Source: Sphingobacteriia bacterium
GTDB taxonomy: Bacteria > Bacteroidota > Bacteroidia > UBA7662
Length of the DNA stretch: 6,990 nucleotides
Direction of reading: 5' to 3'
Assembly (NCBI GenBank): GCA_009926245.1
Contig: RFPG01000069.1
Location: 1 to 6,990, forward strand
Positions 6,331 to 6,990 of this stretch are shown here, piece after piece. Numbering within the stretch: the first letter of the stretch is position 1; each line of letters starts with the position of its first letter. Below the pieces are notes generated by a model. The model saw nothing but the letters and a program-made list of their open reading frames with translations, was not told where the DNA came from and ran no database searches. Both the position numbers and the translations under genes were made by a program.

Positions 6331-6990
6331 ATGGCTAGAATGCCCCGATCTTTTGCTTTGGCGCTGTGTCTTTTGGCTCGTGTTGCTTGGGTGGCTGGCA
6401 CCCCCGCTTTGGACCCCTACAAGGACCAGGTTTTGGCCTCATCGATTGCCGGTGTGCGCATGCAGACCGAATCCGACCCCTTTGCTTCCCCTGTATGGGA
6501 GCTGGGCTCCAACAACCCGTCTTTGGTTTTGCATTTTGACGATCTGGACGGTGGGTACCGACCCTATACCGTACGCCTTGTTGCCTGCCGCAGGGATTGG
6601 ACCCCTGCGGACCTGTTTGAATCCCAGGTATTTGAAGGTTTGGACCGGGAGCCCATCCAAGACCACCGGCCTTCGTTCAACACCTTGCAACGGTACACCC
6701 ACTACAGCCATCCCATCCCTTCCGAGACCCTGCGTCCCAAGATTTCGGGGAATTTTGCTGTTTTGGTTTATACCGACCAAGACCTTCAGGAACTCGTTCT
6801 GGTCCGGCGCTTGTTGGTGCTCGAAAACCGGGTCTCCGTATCAGCCCTGGTCCGCCGCGCCTACACGGCCGGTCAGGGCAGCAGCCATCAACAATTGGAC
6901 CTGGAATTGTATCCCGGTCGATTGGTTATCCAACAGCCGGCCTTGGACCTGAGCCTGCAGGTCATGCAAAACGGTGATTGGAATCGAGTG
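6331..6990 (+). CDS. Type IX secretion system plug-domain protein (former DUF5103), N-terminal part
   Basis: Open from the ATG at 6331 to the window edge (220 codons, no stop). The N-terminus (MARMPR, then a hydrophobic stretch to about 22) looks like a Sec signal peptide with cleavage around VAG-TP. The mature part matches the DUF5103 / T9SS plug first-domain pattern: LVLHFDDLDG (65-74) with Y80-ish aromatic positions, RLVACRRDWTPADL (82-95), SFNTLQRYTHY (115-125), SGNFAVLVYTD (139-149), VRRLLVLENRVSV (158-170), HQQLDLEL (186-193) and VMQNGDWN (211-218). By family, members act at the outer membrane; the characterised Flavobacterium protein occludes the periplasmic end of the SprA translocon. 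Family length is about 400-430, so roughly half is present. A second in-frame ATG at 6340 is possible; neither start has a Shine-Dalgarno sequence nearby. Codon use looks richer in G/C third positions than the nqr genes. Function in this organism is inferred from family. Confidence 0.85.
   Translation, partial: MARMPRSFALALCLLARVAWVAGTPALDPYKDQVLASSIAGVRMQTESDPFASPVWELGSNNPSLVLHFDDLDGGYRPYTVRLVACRRDWTPADLFESQVFEGLDREPIQDHRPSFNTLQRYTHYSHPIPSETLRPKISGNFAVLVYTDQDLQELVLVRRLLVLENRVSVSALVRRAYTAGQGSSHQQLDLELYPGRLVIQQPALDLSLQVMQNGDWNRV

Noticed and set aside
6353..6952. 199-codon open frame on the plus strand inside the plug gene
   Set aside because: Its Trp/Pro/Arg-rich product fits no family, while the frame starting at 6331 encodes a clear T9SS plug-domain match through to the window edge.

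Overview
The window is a core respiratory locus, and almost every base is accounted for. It carries a complete six-gene operon for the sodium-translocating NADH:quinone oxidoreductase (Na+-NQR), read leftward on the minus strand in the order nqrA, nqrB, nqrC, nqrD, nqrE, nqrF (6198 down to 180). It is flanked on the left by the first 44 codons of sucC (succinyl-CoA synthetase beta subunit, same strand). On the right is a divergently transcribed gene that runs off the window and encodes a type IX secretion system (T9SS) plug-domain protein (family formerly DUF5103).

The likely source is a member of the phylum Bacteroidota. Four things point there: the T9SS plug family, which is essentially restricted to that phylum; the Bacteroidota style of NqrF (DFKxIDI...DWDKF segment, long loop before the C-terminal FCGPPMM) and of NqrC (SGGTITS flavinylation site); near-absence of Shine-Dalgarno sequences; and a match to the Bacteroidota promoter consensus (TTG ... 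TAnnTTTG) just upstream of nqrA. I cannot place it at genus level from sequence alone.

Layout: sucC start (1-134, minus); 45-bp gap; nqrF (180-1499); 12-bp gap; nqrE (1512-2144), overlapping nqrD by 4 bp (ATGA); nqrD (2141-2809), overlapping nqrC by 4 bp (ATGA); nqrC (2806-3528); 71-bp gap; nqrB (3600-4790); 52-bp gap; nqrA (4843-6198); 132-bp divergent intergenic region holding a candidate nqr promoter; plug gene (6331 onward, plus).

How the genes work together: NqrF takes electrons from NADH through FAD and a 2Fe-2S cluster. They pass to the intramembrane iron-sulfur site shared by NqrD and NqrE, then to the covalent FMNs on NqrC and NqrB, and finally to quinone at NqrB, with Na+ export. 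All cofactor residues that can be checked by eye are present, so the pump looks functional. The flavin transferase ApbE needed to load NqrB and NqrC is not in the window. I found no mobile element, CRISPR array, tRNA, rRNA or novel system. The second-look items are local: promoter geometry, translation signals, loop inserts in NqrF, a small tandem repeat at the nqrC/nqrD junction, and the two flanking neighbours.
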